Source of the DNA: Halodesulfovibrio aestuarii DSM 17919 = ATCC 29578 | GTDB taxonomy: Bacteria; Desulfobacterota; Desulfovibrionia; Desulfovibrionales; Desulfovibrionaceae | Assembly (NCBI RefSeq): GCF_000384815.1 | Contig: NZ_ARQF01000017.1 | Coordinates: 121,874-185,873 of the forward strand | Direction: 5' to 3' | Length of the DNA: 64,000 bases | Shown: piece by piece, positions 43,228 to 51,395 of the stretch | Position numbering within the stretch: the stretch's first letter is position 1 | Layout of the letters: the number at the start of each line of letters is the position of its first letter | Notes under the pieces: generated by a model | The model's database searches: none | What the model was told of the DNA's origin: nothing | Seen by the model: the letters and a program-made list of their open reading frames with translations, nothing else | Translations under genes and position numbers: made by a program

Positions 43228-45339
43228 TTAGATTCCTACATTACCAACAGTGTTCAAACGAATGTCTGCAGGTATTTCTGCTTGAGATATTACCGGAATG
43301 TTCGGGATAAATCTCATAATAAGTTGAGAAAGATGCGGACGTACCATCGGGGATGTCAGAATAACCGGCTGACCATCCGCAACGACAGCGTTTTCTACAG
43401 CTGAGTTTACGGCCTGAATAACCTGCTGGGCTGTGGCAGGGTCAAGAGCAAGGTATGCACCGCCCTCTGTCTGTCGGATAGATTCCTGAACAGTTTTTTC
43501 CACATTCGGGTCCAGCATAATAATCGGGAGCGTATTTTCCTGATCCATATACGGTCTAACAATTGTACGTGCTAAGCGTTCGCGGACATACTCTGTGAGT
43601 ACATCTGGATTTTTAACGCTTGTTCCGTAGTCCGCGAGAGTTTCAACAATAGTGAGCAGATCGCGGATCGAAATATTTTCTCGTACGAGATTTTGCAGAA
43701 CTTTTTGCACTGCGCCCAAAGTGAGCACGTTTGGTACAAGTTCTTCCACAGCTTTTGGTGCGTGCTTGGCAAGGTTATCAAGCAGAGACTGAACTTCCTG
43801 ACGACCAAGGAAATCAGCAAGGCTGCGTTTGAATACCTCGGTAAGGTGCGTTGCAATAACCGTAGATGGGTCAACAACAGTGTACCCTGCAAGTACTGCT
43901 TCTTCTTTTTGAACTTCCGGTACCCACAGCGCTGGCAGGTTAAATGCCGGTTCACGGGTTTCGATGCCTTTAATGGAGTGACGGGCATCGCCCGGATCCA
44001 TCGCGAGGAAATGGTCGATGAGAATTTCTGCTCCTGCCATTTCATTGCCTTTGATAAGGACTGTGTACTGTCCGGGTTTAAGCTGCAGGTTGTCACGAAG
44101 ATGCAGGGACGGAATAATGACACCCATATCCAGTGCAAACTGTCTGCGGATTGTTCTGATACGGGAGAGCAGGTTGCCGTCCTGTGCTTCATCAACAAGC
44201 GGAATAAGACCGTAACCAACTTCCAGTTCCAGAGCATCCAGAGGAAGAAGAGACTGTACTGCTTCCGGAGTATCCAATGCTTCTTGAGCTTTTTCACCGT
44301 CTTTCTGTTCACCCCCCGCGCCTGCACCGGTACGCTGGGCAACATCTGCACTTGCGTTGGATGTAAGTTTTGCAATGACAAACATGCAGATTGCGAAGAA
44401 TGAAAATGCAAGGAACGGCATACCCGGAACCAGAGCAAATACGAGAAGTACGCAGCCGACCAGATTAAGTGCTTTAGAATTAGATGTAAGCTGACCGATG
44501 AACTCTTCACCCATTTTCGCTTCAGCCGCGGCACGGGATACGATGATGCCGGCAGCGGTGGAGATAATGAGAGACGGAATTGTGGATACGAGACCATCAC
44601 CAACGGTGAGAAGAGTGTATGTGGAAAGAGCGTCATTCCATGACATGCCGTTTTGGAAAACAGCAATCAGGATGCCTGCAGTAATGTTGACTATAGTAAT
44701 AAGCAGACCCGCCATTACGTCACCCTGAACGAACTTACCGGCACCGTCCATTGCACCGTAGAAGTCAGCTTCCCGGCGAATAGTTTCGCGGCGCATGGTG
44801 GCAGTTTTTTCATCAAGGAGACCTGCGTTCAAGTCTGCCTCAATTGCCATCTGCTTACCCGGCATAGCATCAAGAGTGAATCGGGCTGCTACTTCTGCGA
44901 TACGTGTTGTACCGGAGGTAATAACCATTTTATTCAGGATAAAAAGAATCGCGAAGATTACGATACCGATAACATAATTACCGCCGACAACGAATTGGCC
45001 GAAGGATTGAATTACATCACCGGCAGCGTCCGGCCCTTCACTGCCGTGCAGCAGGATAAGACGGGTTGTTGCCACGTTAAGGGCAAGGCGGAATAGTGTT
45101 GTTACAAGCAGCAAGGTCGGGAAAATTGAAAATTCCAGCGGTGACTTGATGAACATAGATGTTACGAGCACCAGTAACGACAGAGAGATGGACATGCTGA
45201 GCATGACGTCCATAAGCAGGGTCGGGATAGGGATGAGCATTACAAAAAGAATGAGCACCACACCGCCTGCAAGGAGTAAATCACCGTGCTGAGAGAAACG
45301 TTCGTAATTGATTGTAGAAGCATTTGCGCTGGCAGCCAT
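43228..45339 (-). CDS. flhA: FlhA, flagellar type III export gate protein
   Basis: 703 residues. The N-terminal half has about eight membrane helices (GGVVLILFVMLIPIPTLLMD, SISLSLLVLVTSMF) and the FHIPEP-like cytoplasmic loop FTLDAMPGKQMAIEADLNAG. The C-terminal half is the cytosolic substrate-docking domain (GVIIPSLHLRDNLQLKPGQY). It forms the nonameric export gate with FlhB. The ATG has AAAGGTG upstream. Confidence 0.96.
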   Translation of the reverse strand: MAASANASTINYERFSQHGDLLLAGGVVLILFVMLIPIPTLLMDVMLSMSISLSLLVLVTSMFIKSPLEFSIFPTLLLVTTLFRLALNVATTRLILLHGSEGPDAAGDVIQSFGQFVVGGNYVIGIVIFAILFILNKMVITSGTTRIAEVAARFTLDAMPGKQMAIEADLNAGLLDEKTATMRRETIRREADFYGAMDGAGKFVQGDVMAGLLITIVNITAGILIAVFQNGMSWNDALSTYTLLTVGDGLVSTIPSLIISTAAGIIVSRAAAEAKMGEEFIGQLTSNSKALNLVGCVLLVFALVPGMPFLAFSFFAICMFVIAKLTSNASADVAQRTGAGAGGEQKDGEKAQEALDTPEAVQSLLPLDALELEVGYGLIPLVDEAQDGNLLSRIRTIRRQFALDMGVIIPSLHLRDNLQLKPGQYTVLIKGNEMAGAEILIDHFLAMDPGDARHSIKGIETREPAFNLPALWVPEVQKEEAVLAGYTVVDPSTVIATHLTEVFKRSLADFLGRQEVQSLLDNLAKHAPKAVEELVPNVLTLGAVQKVLQNLVRENISIRDLLTIVETLADYGTSVKNPDVLTEYVRERLARTIVRPYMDQENTLPIIMLDPNVEKTVQESIRQTEGGAYLALDPATAQQVIQAVNSAVENAVVADGQPVILTSPMVRPHLSQLIMRFIPNIPVISQAEIPADIRLNTVGNVGI

Positions 45340-45402
45340 ATTTCCGACACCTTTTTCGAAGAGTTGTATAACGCCTGAGTAAAACCAGTTCTGTTTGTTA
45401 AC

Positions 45403-46467
45403 CTACTGTTTTTGCTTAAACTTATTGAGTGATGCGAGGATGGAAGCTACTGCTTTGTAGAGATCTTCCGGAATTTGATCACCCACCTTCACTGACTTAT
45501 ACAAAGCTCGTGCCAGAGGCACGTTTTCTCGCAGAGGAATGTTATTTTCTTTTGCAATTTCTCTAATTTTTTTAGCAATGTTGTCTGCCCCCATAGCTAC
45601 AACGATAGGCGCCGGAGCTTCCATAGCGTTGTAACGCAGAGCTACAGAGATATGCGTCGGGTTTGTGACAATCACGTCCGCTTTCGGAACATCTTGCATC
45701 ATGCGTTTCTGGGACATCTCAGCCATTTTTTGGCGTTGCTGAGACCGCACTTTCGGGTCACCTTCTGCTTGTTTGTGTTCGTCTTTAACTTCGTCTTTGG
45801 ACATCTTGATGTTCTCTTCGTAGTCCCAGCGGGAGTAGAAGTAGTCCGCAAGAGCAATGGCGAGCATGGCAAGCATAGCGTACAGAGACACCTTAAATAT
45901 GAGGCGAAGCATATATTCTGCTATGCCTTCCGGTGTTGAGTTGTAGAGAAGGATAAAGTTGTCCATTTCATCCGTAATGACGAGGTACGGGGCAATACCG
46001 ATAACGGCTGCAAACGCGATGCTTTTAATAAGTCGGACAAGCGTCTGCATGGACAAGAACATGTTTTTCATCCCTTTTATCGGGTTGAATTTGTTCCATT
46101 TCGGTTTGAATACCTTCACTGTCCACAGATGCCCAACCTGAACACGCATGGATAGTCCGGCAAAGAGAAACAGAAAGAAAAAAACAGGGATGAGCATGAC
46201 TGCAAGGTCGTAAGCCACATCATTAATAAAGTTGATGGCAGACTTGGTTGTCATGTCGAGCGTGGCGTCAAATGTATAGCATGAGCGCATAATGCTTTGA
46301 ATACGTTCGTTAATGACGCCAATCCACGCATAGACAATAATAATCCCCGCAAGGGTGGTTGCGGCTTTAGGAACTTCTTGCGATTTGGCGACGTCACCGT
46401 CTTCGCGGGTCTTGTCCCGCTTCTTGGGCGTCGCCTTTTCAGTCTTACTCGGATCGCTTTGTGGCAT
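45403..46467 (-). CDS. flhB: FlhB, flagellar export switch protein
   Basis: 354 residues. The N-terminus DPSKTEKATPKKRDKTREDG is diagnostic. Four membrane helices follow, then the cytoplasmic domain with the autocleavage site VIVTNPTHISVALRYNAMEA (Asn-Pro-Thr-His about residue 268). It controls the switch from rod/hook to filament export. It lies between fliR (18 bases) and flhA (63 bases). Confidence 0.96.
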   Translation of the reverse strand: MPQSDPSKTEKATPKKRDKTREDGDVAKSQEVPKAATTLAGIIIVYAWIGVINERIQSIMRSCYTFDATLDMTTKSAINFINDVAYDLAVMLIPVFFFLFLFAGLSMRVQVGHLWTVKVFKPKWNKFNPIKGMKNMFLSMQTLVRLIKSIAFAAVIGIAPYLVITDEMDNFILLYNSTPEGIAEYMLRLIFKVSLYAMLAMLAIALADYFYSRWDYEENIKMSKDEVKDEHKQAEGDPKVRSQQRQKMAEMSQKRMMQDVPKADVIVTNPTHISVALRYNAMEAPAPIVVAMGADNIAKKIREIAKENNIPLRENVPLARALYKSVKVGDQIPEDLYKAVASILASLNKFKQKQ

Positions 46468-46485
46468 GTCTGTGTGTCCTGTTTA

Positions 46486-47277
46486 TTATTGCAACAGCGG
46501 AGAGCCGGCTTTCATCAGGTTGGAGAACATCGGGGCGAGGCTCATGATAAGTTGTTCCATACGTTGTCCCATCAGTGTGAAGAGCATTCCGATGAAAACA
46601 AGACCCACGGCGATTTTGACTGGAAAACCGAGCATGAGAAGGTTCATTTGCGGTGCTGCACGCCCCATAAGGCCGAGAGTTAATTCTACAAGCATAAGAG
46701 AAATCATAACCGGAGCAGCAACTTTAATTGCTAAAACAAACATTGTAAGGGATAAACTGAGGATCTCCTGACCTACTGTGGCAGAGAGGACAAGTCCTCC
46801 CGGCGGAATAAGATCGAATGAATCCGTAAGTGCTTTAATGAGATATAGGTGACCGTTTGCAACAATGAAAACGGTAAAACTCAATTGATACAGAAGGATA
46901 GATGTGATTCCTTCCTGTTCGCCTGAGGATGGGTTAGCAAGGGTAAGCATAGAGAAACCCATCTGGAAACCGATAACCTGACCACCTGTTCTGATGCCTG
47001 CAAAGATAAATCTGACCGCAAGCCCCAGTAGAATGCCGAGCAGAATTTCACTGACCATTATCATCGCAATTTCAAAAGGATGAGCAGGAAATGATGATGC
47101 TTTGAGAGATAATGACGGGAATATGGCGAGGGTAAGCATGAGGCATACAGAAGCCTTTACCAGACGGGGGATGGTTTTCCCTTCAAAGAATGGCAGCAGA
47201 AAAACTACAAGGCTGAGTCGCATGAGTGTGAGCAGAAAACTTAGAAATTCTGCCATATCAAAATTAAAGATGTCCAT
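46486..47277 (-). CDS. fliR: FliR, flagellar export apparatus protein
   Basis: 263 residues, about six transmembrane helices (FLSFLLTLMRLSLVVFLLPF, MIMVSEILLGILLGLAVRFI, VSATVGQEILSLSLTMFVLA). It is part of the FliPQR core channel. It is the first gene of the flagellar operon in this window. No Shine-Dalgarno sequence is seen before ATG 47277 or the in-frame ATG 47259. The sigma-54-like promoter immediately upstream would begin the mRNA almost on the start codon. Confidence 0.93.
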   Translation of the reverse strand: MDIFNFDMAEFLSFLLTLMRLSLVVFLLPFFEGKTIPRLVKASVCLMLTLAIFPSLSLKASSFPAHPFEIAMIMVSEILLGILLGLAVRFIFAGIRTGGQVIGFQMGFSMLTLANPSSGEQEGITSILLYQLSFTVFIVANGHLYLIKALTDSFDLIPPGGLVLSATVGQEILSLSLTMFVLAIKVAAPVMISLMLVELTLGLMGRAAPQMNLLMLGFPVKIAVGLVFIGMLFTLMGQRMEQLIMSLAPMFSNLMKAGSPLLQ

Positions 47278-47288
47278 ATATAAAGAAT

Positions 47289-47304
47289 AGCAAGAGTTGC
47301 GCCA
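47289..47304 (-). promoter_or_regulatory. Sigma-54 (RpoN) promoter of the flagellar operon
   Basis: On the minus strand TGGCGCAACTCTTGCT matches the -24/-12 consensus TGGCAC-N5-TTGCW with the GG and GC elements in register. The start site would fall about 12 bases downstream of the GC, at or within two bases of the fliR ATG. Sigma-54 control of flagellar structural genes is well known. Confidence 0.7.
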
Positions 47305-47510
47305 GTCTTTGAATAATCAGGGTTTTCACGTGATGGGACATCTCAACTTGTCTCAACCTGTCAGACAGATGACGCCCTTGCAAAGTGGAAATGATTCTGG
47401 CAATCCACGCAGATTGAGACAAAAAGTGCATTTTTAATTGCAACAAATTGTCTTAATGTACGAAAAGGATTTTTGTTAACAAACTGGAATTCACAAACTT
47501 TGGAGAAGTA

Positions 47511-48110
47511 ATGGACCTTTTGCCTATTAAGCGAGCACTGTTGAGTGCTACTGATAAGACTGGGTTGGTCGAATTTGCGACGTTCTTAAGCGAAAATGGT
47601 GTGGAGTTGGTTTCTACCGGCGGTACAGCACGTATGCTTAAAGAAGCCGGGCTGAAGGTTACACCTGTAAGTGAGGTTACCGGATTCCCTGAAATCCTTG
47701 GCGGCAGGGTAAAAACCCTTAACCCGTTTATTCATGGTGGTATCCTTGCAGACAAGGATAACCCGGAGCATCTTGCTACCCTTAAAGAGCATGAAATTGC
47801 AGCGTTCGATTTGATCGTAGTAAACCTCTACAACTTTGAGAACGCAGCAGCACGCGGTCTTGATTTACGCGGCGCAGTGGAAGAAATTGACATCGGCGGC
47901 CCTTGTATGCTTCGTGCCGCAGCGAAAAATTTTCATTCTATTCTCGTTCTTCCGGATCCTTCCGAGTATAAAGCTGTACAGAAGGAACTGCTCGAAAATG
48001 ATATGCGCGTAGGGCTTGCACTTCGTCGTGATATGGCGGTAAAAACATTTGCGCGTACTTCTCAGTACGATGGAATGATTACGGAGTATCTTGCTAGCAA
48101 AGATATTTAA
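47511..48110 (+). CDS. purH: IMP cyclohydrolase (stand-alone N-terminal half of PurH)
   Basis: 199 residues that cover exactly the MGS-like IMP cyclohydrolase domain of PurH: RALLSATDKTGLVEFATFLS, LVSTGGTARMLKEAGLKVT, EILGGRVKTLNPFIHGGILA and EEIDIGGPCMLRAAAKNF. The second domain, AICAR formyltransferase, is absent and no trace of it follows, so the frame is complete, not truncated. The formyl transfer must be made by another gene elsewhere. The start has TGGAGAAG upstream. It is divergent from fliR. A gene-end repeat lies downstream. Confidence 0.92.
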   Translation: MDLLPIKRALLSATDKTGLVEFATFLSENGVELVSTGGTARMLKEAGLKVTPVSEVTGFPEILGGRVKTLNPFIHGGILADKDNPEHLATLKEHEIAAFDLIVVNLYNFENAAARGLDLRGAVEEIDIGGPCMLRAAAKNFHSILVLPDPSEYKAVQKELLENDMRVGLALRRDMAVKTFARTSQYDGMITEYLASKDI

Positions 48111-48127
48111 ATAACATATATTCAAAT

Positions 48128-48340
48128 GCCTCCGGCGGCTGAGGGGAATTCCCCCTCCTGAAAAACCGACAAGGTTTGGATGAAGTACGGTGAGTTACGG
48201 AACGTAAGTGTAGGTTGACCAGCTTCATAATGAATTGGCTGACTTCGCTGATGAAACACTTTGGATAGTCAAGAAAAGCCTTTTTCCAGAAAGCTTTTTT
48301 GGCCGCCAGAGCCGTCCCGCTGACAAGCGCTGCCGGAGGC
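48128..48340. repeat. Repeat-rich segment bounded by inverted 9-mers, between purH and hflX
   Basis: GCCTCCGGC (48128-48136) and GCCGGAGGC (48332-48340) bound a 213-base segment. Its right part (48250-48345, read on minus) is the type 2 gene-end repeat also seen at 14085-14150. The left part has GGGGAATTCCCCC, a small palindrome. It provides the first ~40 codons of the open frame that continues into hflX. Confidence 0.5.
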
Positions 48341-50013
48341 AACAGAAAAAACAGGAGTTCATCATAGCCTCTAAGGTTCTCGGCAACACACAAGGACTCA
48401 AACCGAGTCAGTTAAAATCTCTCCAGCGGCTTTTTGCCCGCCGTTATCCAGTGAAAGAGGGATATACTTCCGATCAGGCGCACGAACTTGCGGCTATTTC
48501 CCGCAGCGTTGGCAGACAGATAGCATTGCTTATTGACCGCCAAGGCAAGCCACAGATGGTTCTGGTGGGTGACACCGGCGCCATTTATATTCCGGAACTT
48601 CCTCGCGCTCGATCCAGTAGCGATCGTTTACGTGGTCTGCGTCTTGTTCATACTCATTTGAACGATGCACTTCTTTCGCAGGAAGACCTGATGGATATGC
48701 TCTTCTTACGTCTGGATTCTGTTTCAGTGCTTACTGTCGATGGCATGGGCGCTCCTGTTTCCTTTCAGTCTGCTCATATTCTCCCTGTACCTTCCGAAGA
48801 CGGCGCGTCGTACAATGTGCACGAAGCTACCTCGTGGGAAAAAGTAGATATTGATTTTGAAGCGCAGACCGAGGCTCTTGAAGAAGAGCTTGCACGAACA
48901 GCAGATAGTGCCCGCAAACAAAGCGGCTCAGAACATGCGGTTCTGGTAAGTGTCAGCACACAGCCAAAGGATGTTCAAGAGTCACACCTGAATGAACTGG
49001 CAGAGCTTGCTGACACCGCAGGTGTTTCTGTTGCAGGTAAACTTGTGCAGCGGGTGCATCAGGTAAATCATAAATTTATTATGGGTAGAGGTAAGCTTGC
49101 AGAGCTGGAAATCCTTTGCCTTCAGGGTAATGCTTCCATGATCATTTTTGATGGTGAGCTTTCCCCTGCGCAGTTGCGTAACCTTACGGAAGTAACTGAA
49201 CGAAAGGTTATTGATAGGACGCAGCTGATTCTCGATATTTTTGCACAGCACGCTACAACGCGTGCAGGCAAATTACAGGTTGAGATGGCACAACTGCAGT
49301 ACGCACTGCCGCGTCTGGTTGGTAAAAACCGTGCAATGGACAGATTGATGGGTGGTATCGGTGGCCGTGGGCCGGGTGAAACCAAGCTTGAAACTGACCG
49401 ACGAAAAGTGCGTGATCGCATTGCCCGTTTTAAAAAAGAGCTTGCTGCATTACGTAAGCAGCGTGCGTATGCGCGTGATCGCCGTAACAAGGCTCGCGTA
49501 CCAGTCGCTGCGCTTGTGGGCTACACAAACGCGGGCAAGTCGACCACACTTAATGCTTTGACCAACTCAACGGTGCTTGCGGAGAATAAACTGTTTGCAA
49601 CGCTTGATCCCACAACCCGCAGACTGCGTTTTCCAGAAGAACGTGAGCTTATTCTGACAGATACCGTAGGATTTATCCGAAATTTACCGAAAGAGTTGCG
49701 CGAAGCGTTCCGTGCAACGCTTGAAGAGCTTGAGGCCGCAGACCTGTTGCTGCATGTAGCAGATGCCGGACATCCGGAATTGGAAAAGCAGATTGCAGCT
49801 GTTGAACGTATTCTTGAGGACATGGAACTGCACGAAATTCCGACAACGCTGATCCTGAATAAGTGGGATACGCTTGATGAGGAACAGCAGGAGGCATTGA
49901 CCCATTTATACCCCAATGCAATCCATATCGCTGCCAAAAGCAGGCTGGGACTTGATGAACTTTCTCAGGTGATTATTGATCGCATTGATTGGGAACGCGG
50001 ATTAGTGATCTAA
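48235..50013 (+). CDS. hflX: HflX-type ribosome-associated GTPase (start uncertain)
   Basis: Up to 592 residues, longer than the ~420 of typical HflX because of an extra N-terminal domain (about 45-240) common in this bacterial group. HflX landmarks are QRVHQVNHKFIMGRGKLAEL, GGIGGRGPGETKLETDRRKV, G1 VGYTNAGKSTTLNAL, G3 DTVGFIRNLPKELREAF and G4 ILNKWDTLD. The only standard start before the conserved part is TTG 48235, which has no ribosome site and lies in a repeat. A perfect AGGAG (48353-48357) points instead to ATC 48361 or ATA 48364 as a non-standard start. HflX rescues or splits stalled ribosomes. Confidence 0.88.
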   Translation: MADFADETLWIVKKSLFPESFFGRQSRPADKRCRRQQKKQEFIIASKVLGNTQGLKPSQLKSLQRLFARRYPVKEGYTSDQAHELAAISRSVGRQIALLIDRQGKPQMVLVGDTGAIYIPELPRARSSSDRLRGLRLVHTHLNDALLSQEDLMDMLFLRLDSVSVLTVDGMGAPVSFQSAHILPVPSEDGASYNVHEATSWEKVDIDFEAQTEALEEELARTADSARKQSGSEHAVLVSVSTQPKDVQESHLNELAELADTAGVSVAGKLVQRVHQVNHKFIMGRGKLAELEILCLQGNASMIIFDGELSPAQLRNLTEVTERKVIDRTQLILDIFAQHATTRAGKLQVEMAQLQYALPRLVGKNRAMDRLMGGIGGRGPGETKLETDRRKVRDRIARFKKELAALRKQRAYARDRRNKARVPVAALVGYTNAGKSTTLNALTNSTVLAENKLFATLDPTTRRLRFPEERELILTDTVGFIRNLPKELREAFRATLEELEAADLLLHVADAGHPELEKQIAAVERILEDMELHEIPTTLILNKWDTLDEEQQEALTHLYPNAIHIAAKSRLGLDELSQVIIDRIDWERGLVI

Positions 50014-50032
50014 TCAACGATAAATACAAAGA

Positions 50033-50073
50033 AAAAGCGTCCTTGTGGAGTACTTCCGCAAGGACGCTTTTTT
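50033..50073 (+). terminator. Terminator of hflX
   Basis: AAAAGCGTCCTTG (50033-50045) and CAAGGACGCTTTT (50059-50071) form a perfect stem followed by more T residues. Confidence 0.9.
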
Positions 50074-50940
50074 ATTTTTCGAAAAGAAAGTCAAAGAGGG
50101 GATGCCAGATTGTGTGGCTTGAACTATACCCTCTAAAAAGACAAAGGCTTGAGGAGCCACCTCAAGCCGTAAATATGTCTTTAGTGAATTTAAGAAGTAC
50201 TTTTTATATAGCAGGATGTGTGCCAAGTTTTTGATATCTTCAGCATTATTAATAAGTCCTTTAAAGTCAATAGTTTGTGTTTTTTGGGTTAGTTGCTTGT
50301 GAAATCTAACCGTAGAAAAAATTGTACTCAAAGGGGGTAAGCCTAGAAAAGACAGTATAAAATTTTGCACAATGCGAAAGCTCTTAGATATGAGACTCTC
50401 AAAAAAATGGCGCTAATTCTCAGACAACTATAGAAAAAATGATGCATGGGAGGTTTGGAAAGAAAAAACTTCAGAGTAAAACAAAGATCGTACGAAACTT
50501 GTTCTGGCTAATACGCTGATTGCAGTTCCAACATGTGACTTGATAGTTGTGGGAGGGCGGATGCGTGAAAGGAAGGTTCATTAAAAATGATGAGAAGAGA
50601 AAAATATTTCATTTATTATAGATTGTTATGTTTGAAGCGCGCCTGTAGCTCTCATGACAATACGTAAGTCAAAAATATTTTACTTTTCTGTTATGCTACG
50701 TTTGAGCATGTATATTTTATAGGTTTTTTTTGTAAAATGCTTATAAATACAATGCCTTACTTGTGCTGATGCGTTATTCTGAGTAGCTGAATGCGATAGC
50801 TGTATCGCATGGAAATGATACGATGAATGGGCTTATTGTTATAGATGCAACGTGTGATTCTACAACTTCTGGACAGTTTTCAGTCCTGTGTTACTTTATT
50901 AGTAGGTAAAGAGAGCTGTGAGTCGTCCTTAGGTGAGTTT

Positions 50941-51256
50941 AGATAAGGGCTATCCAGAAGTCTCAGAAGTGTAGATCGATGCCGCGCATCGTATCCCGCC
51001 AAACGCGCTAGCCCTGTGGCACGTCATTGCACAGGGTATAAAGACTGATCATCAGTCTGCGCAGAAACGTGGTTGAGGATTTGAGTTGGATAACCTCGAC
51101 AGGAGGGTATAAGTCACGGAAAATCGGTATCCTCATAATGGCAAATAGAGTTGCCCTTGATGTGGGGTTGGATCGTTGCCCCCAAGTTCGTGCACAGCAA
51201 AGGTTCCTGAGGTAACTCATGAACATACCGGTCACCGGAAATTGTGCACTTTTTTT
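50941..51256 (+). ncRNA. Second candidate structured RNA (~315 nt)
   Basis: Serial plus-strand hairpins: CGATGC-CGC-GCATCG (50977-50991); CCCTGTG/CACAGGG (51012-51036); GACTGAT-C-ATCAGTC (51043-51057); a GAGGGTA/TATCCTC pair (about 51104-51134); GGCAA/TTGCC (51140-51155); GGGG/CCCC (51164-51182); TGAG-GTAA-CTCA with a GNRA-type loop; CCGG-TCA-CCGG. The last two lie inside GTGCACA (51190-51196) / TGTGCAC (51243-51249), followed at once by T7 (51250-51256), a terminator-like end. No protein explains the block, and no known RNA consensus was recognised. The 5' end is uncertain. Confidence 0.4.
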
Positions 51257-51395
51257 GTCTGCGATTTACTCACGGTGCATCGTATTTCCATCCGACCAAC
51301 CAGCCGGTTAACAATGCGCTTTGTATGAGCAACTTTTTTGACCAACGTTATGTTTTGCTTTTCTTTCAGAGACAGTATTGGTCTAAGTTGTTGTC

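Larger units (their letters stand above)
50014..51395. other. 1.4-kb gap between hflX and the histidine kinase
   Basis: It contains the hflX terminator, an AT-rich stretch without recognisable genes (about 50080-50900) with one perfect hairpin ATGCGATA/TATCGCAT (50791-50810), then the hairpin-rich block at 50941-51256 listed separately. Minus-strand frames at 50014-50370 and 51008-51235 run through terminator or hairpin sequence and are not considered genes. Confidence 0.5.

Noticed and set aside
50014..50370. 118-codon minus-strand frame downstream of hflX
   Set aside because: It includes the hflX terminator hairpin, has no ribosome site, and its low-complexity composition is not protein-like.
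51008..51235. 75-codon minus-strand frame that might be a transposase or integrase remnant
   Set aside because: No catalytic motif or recognisable IS end, and it runs through a series of strong hairpins better explained as RNA structure.
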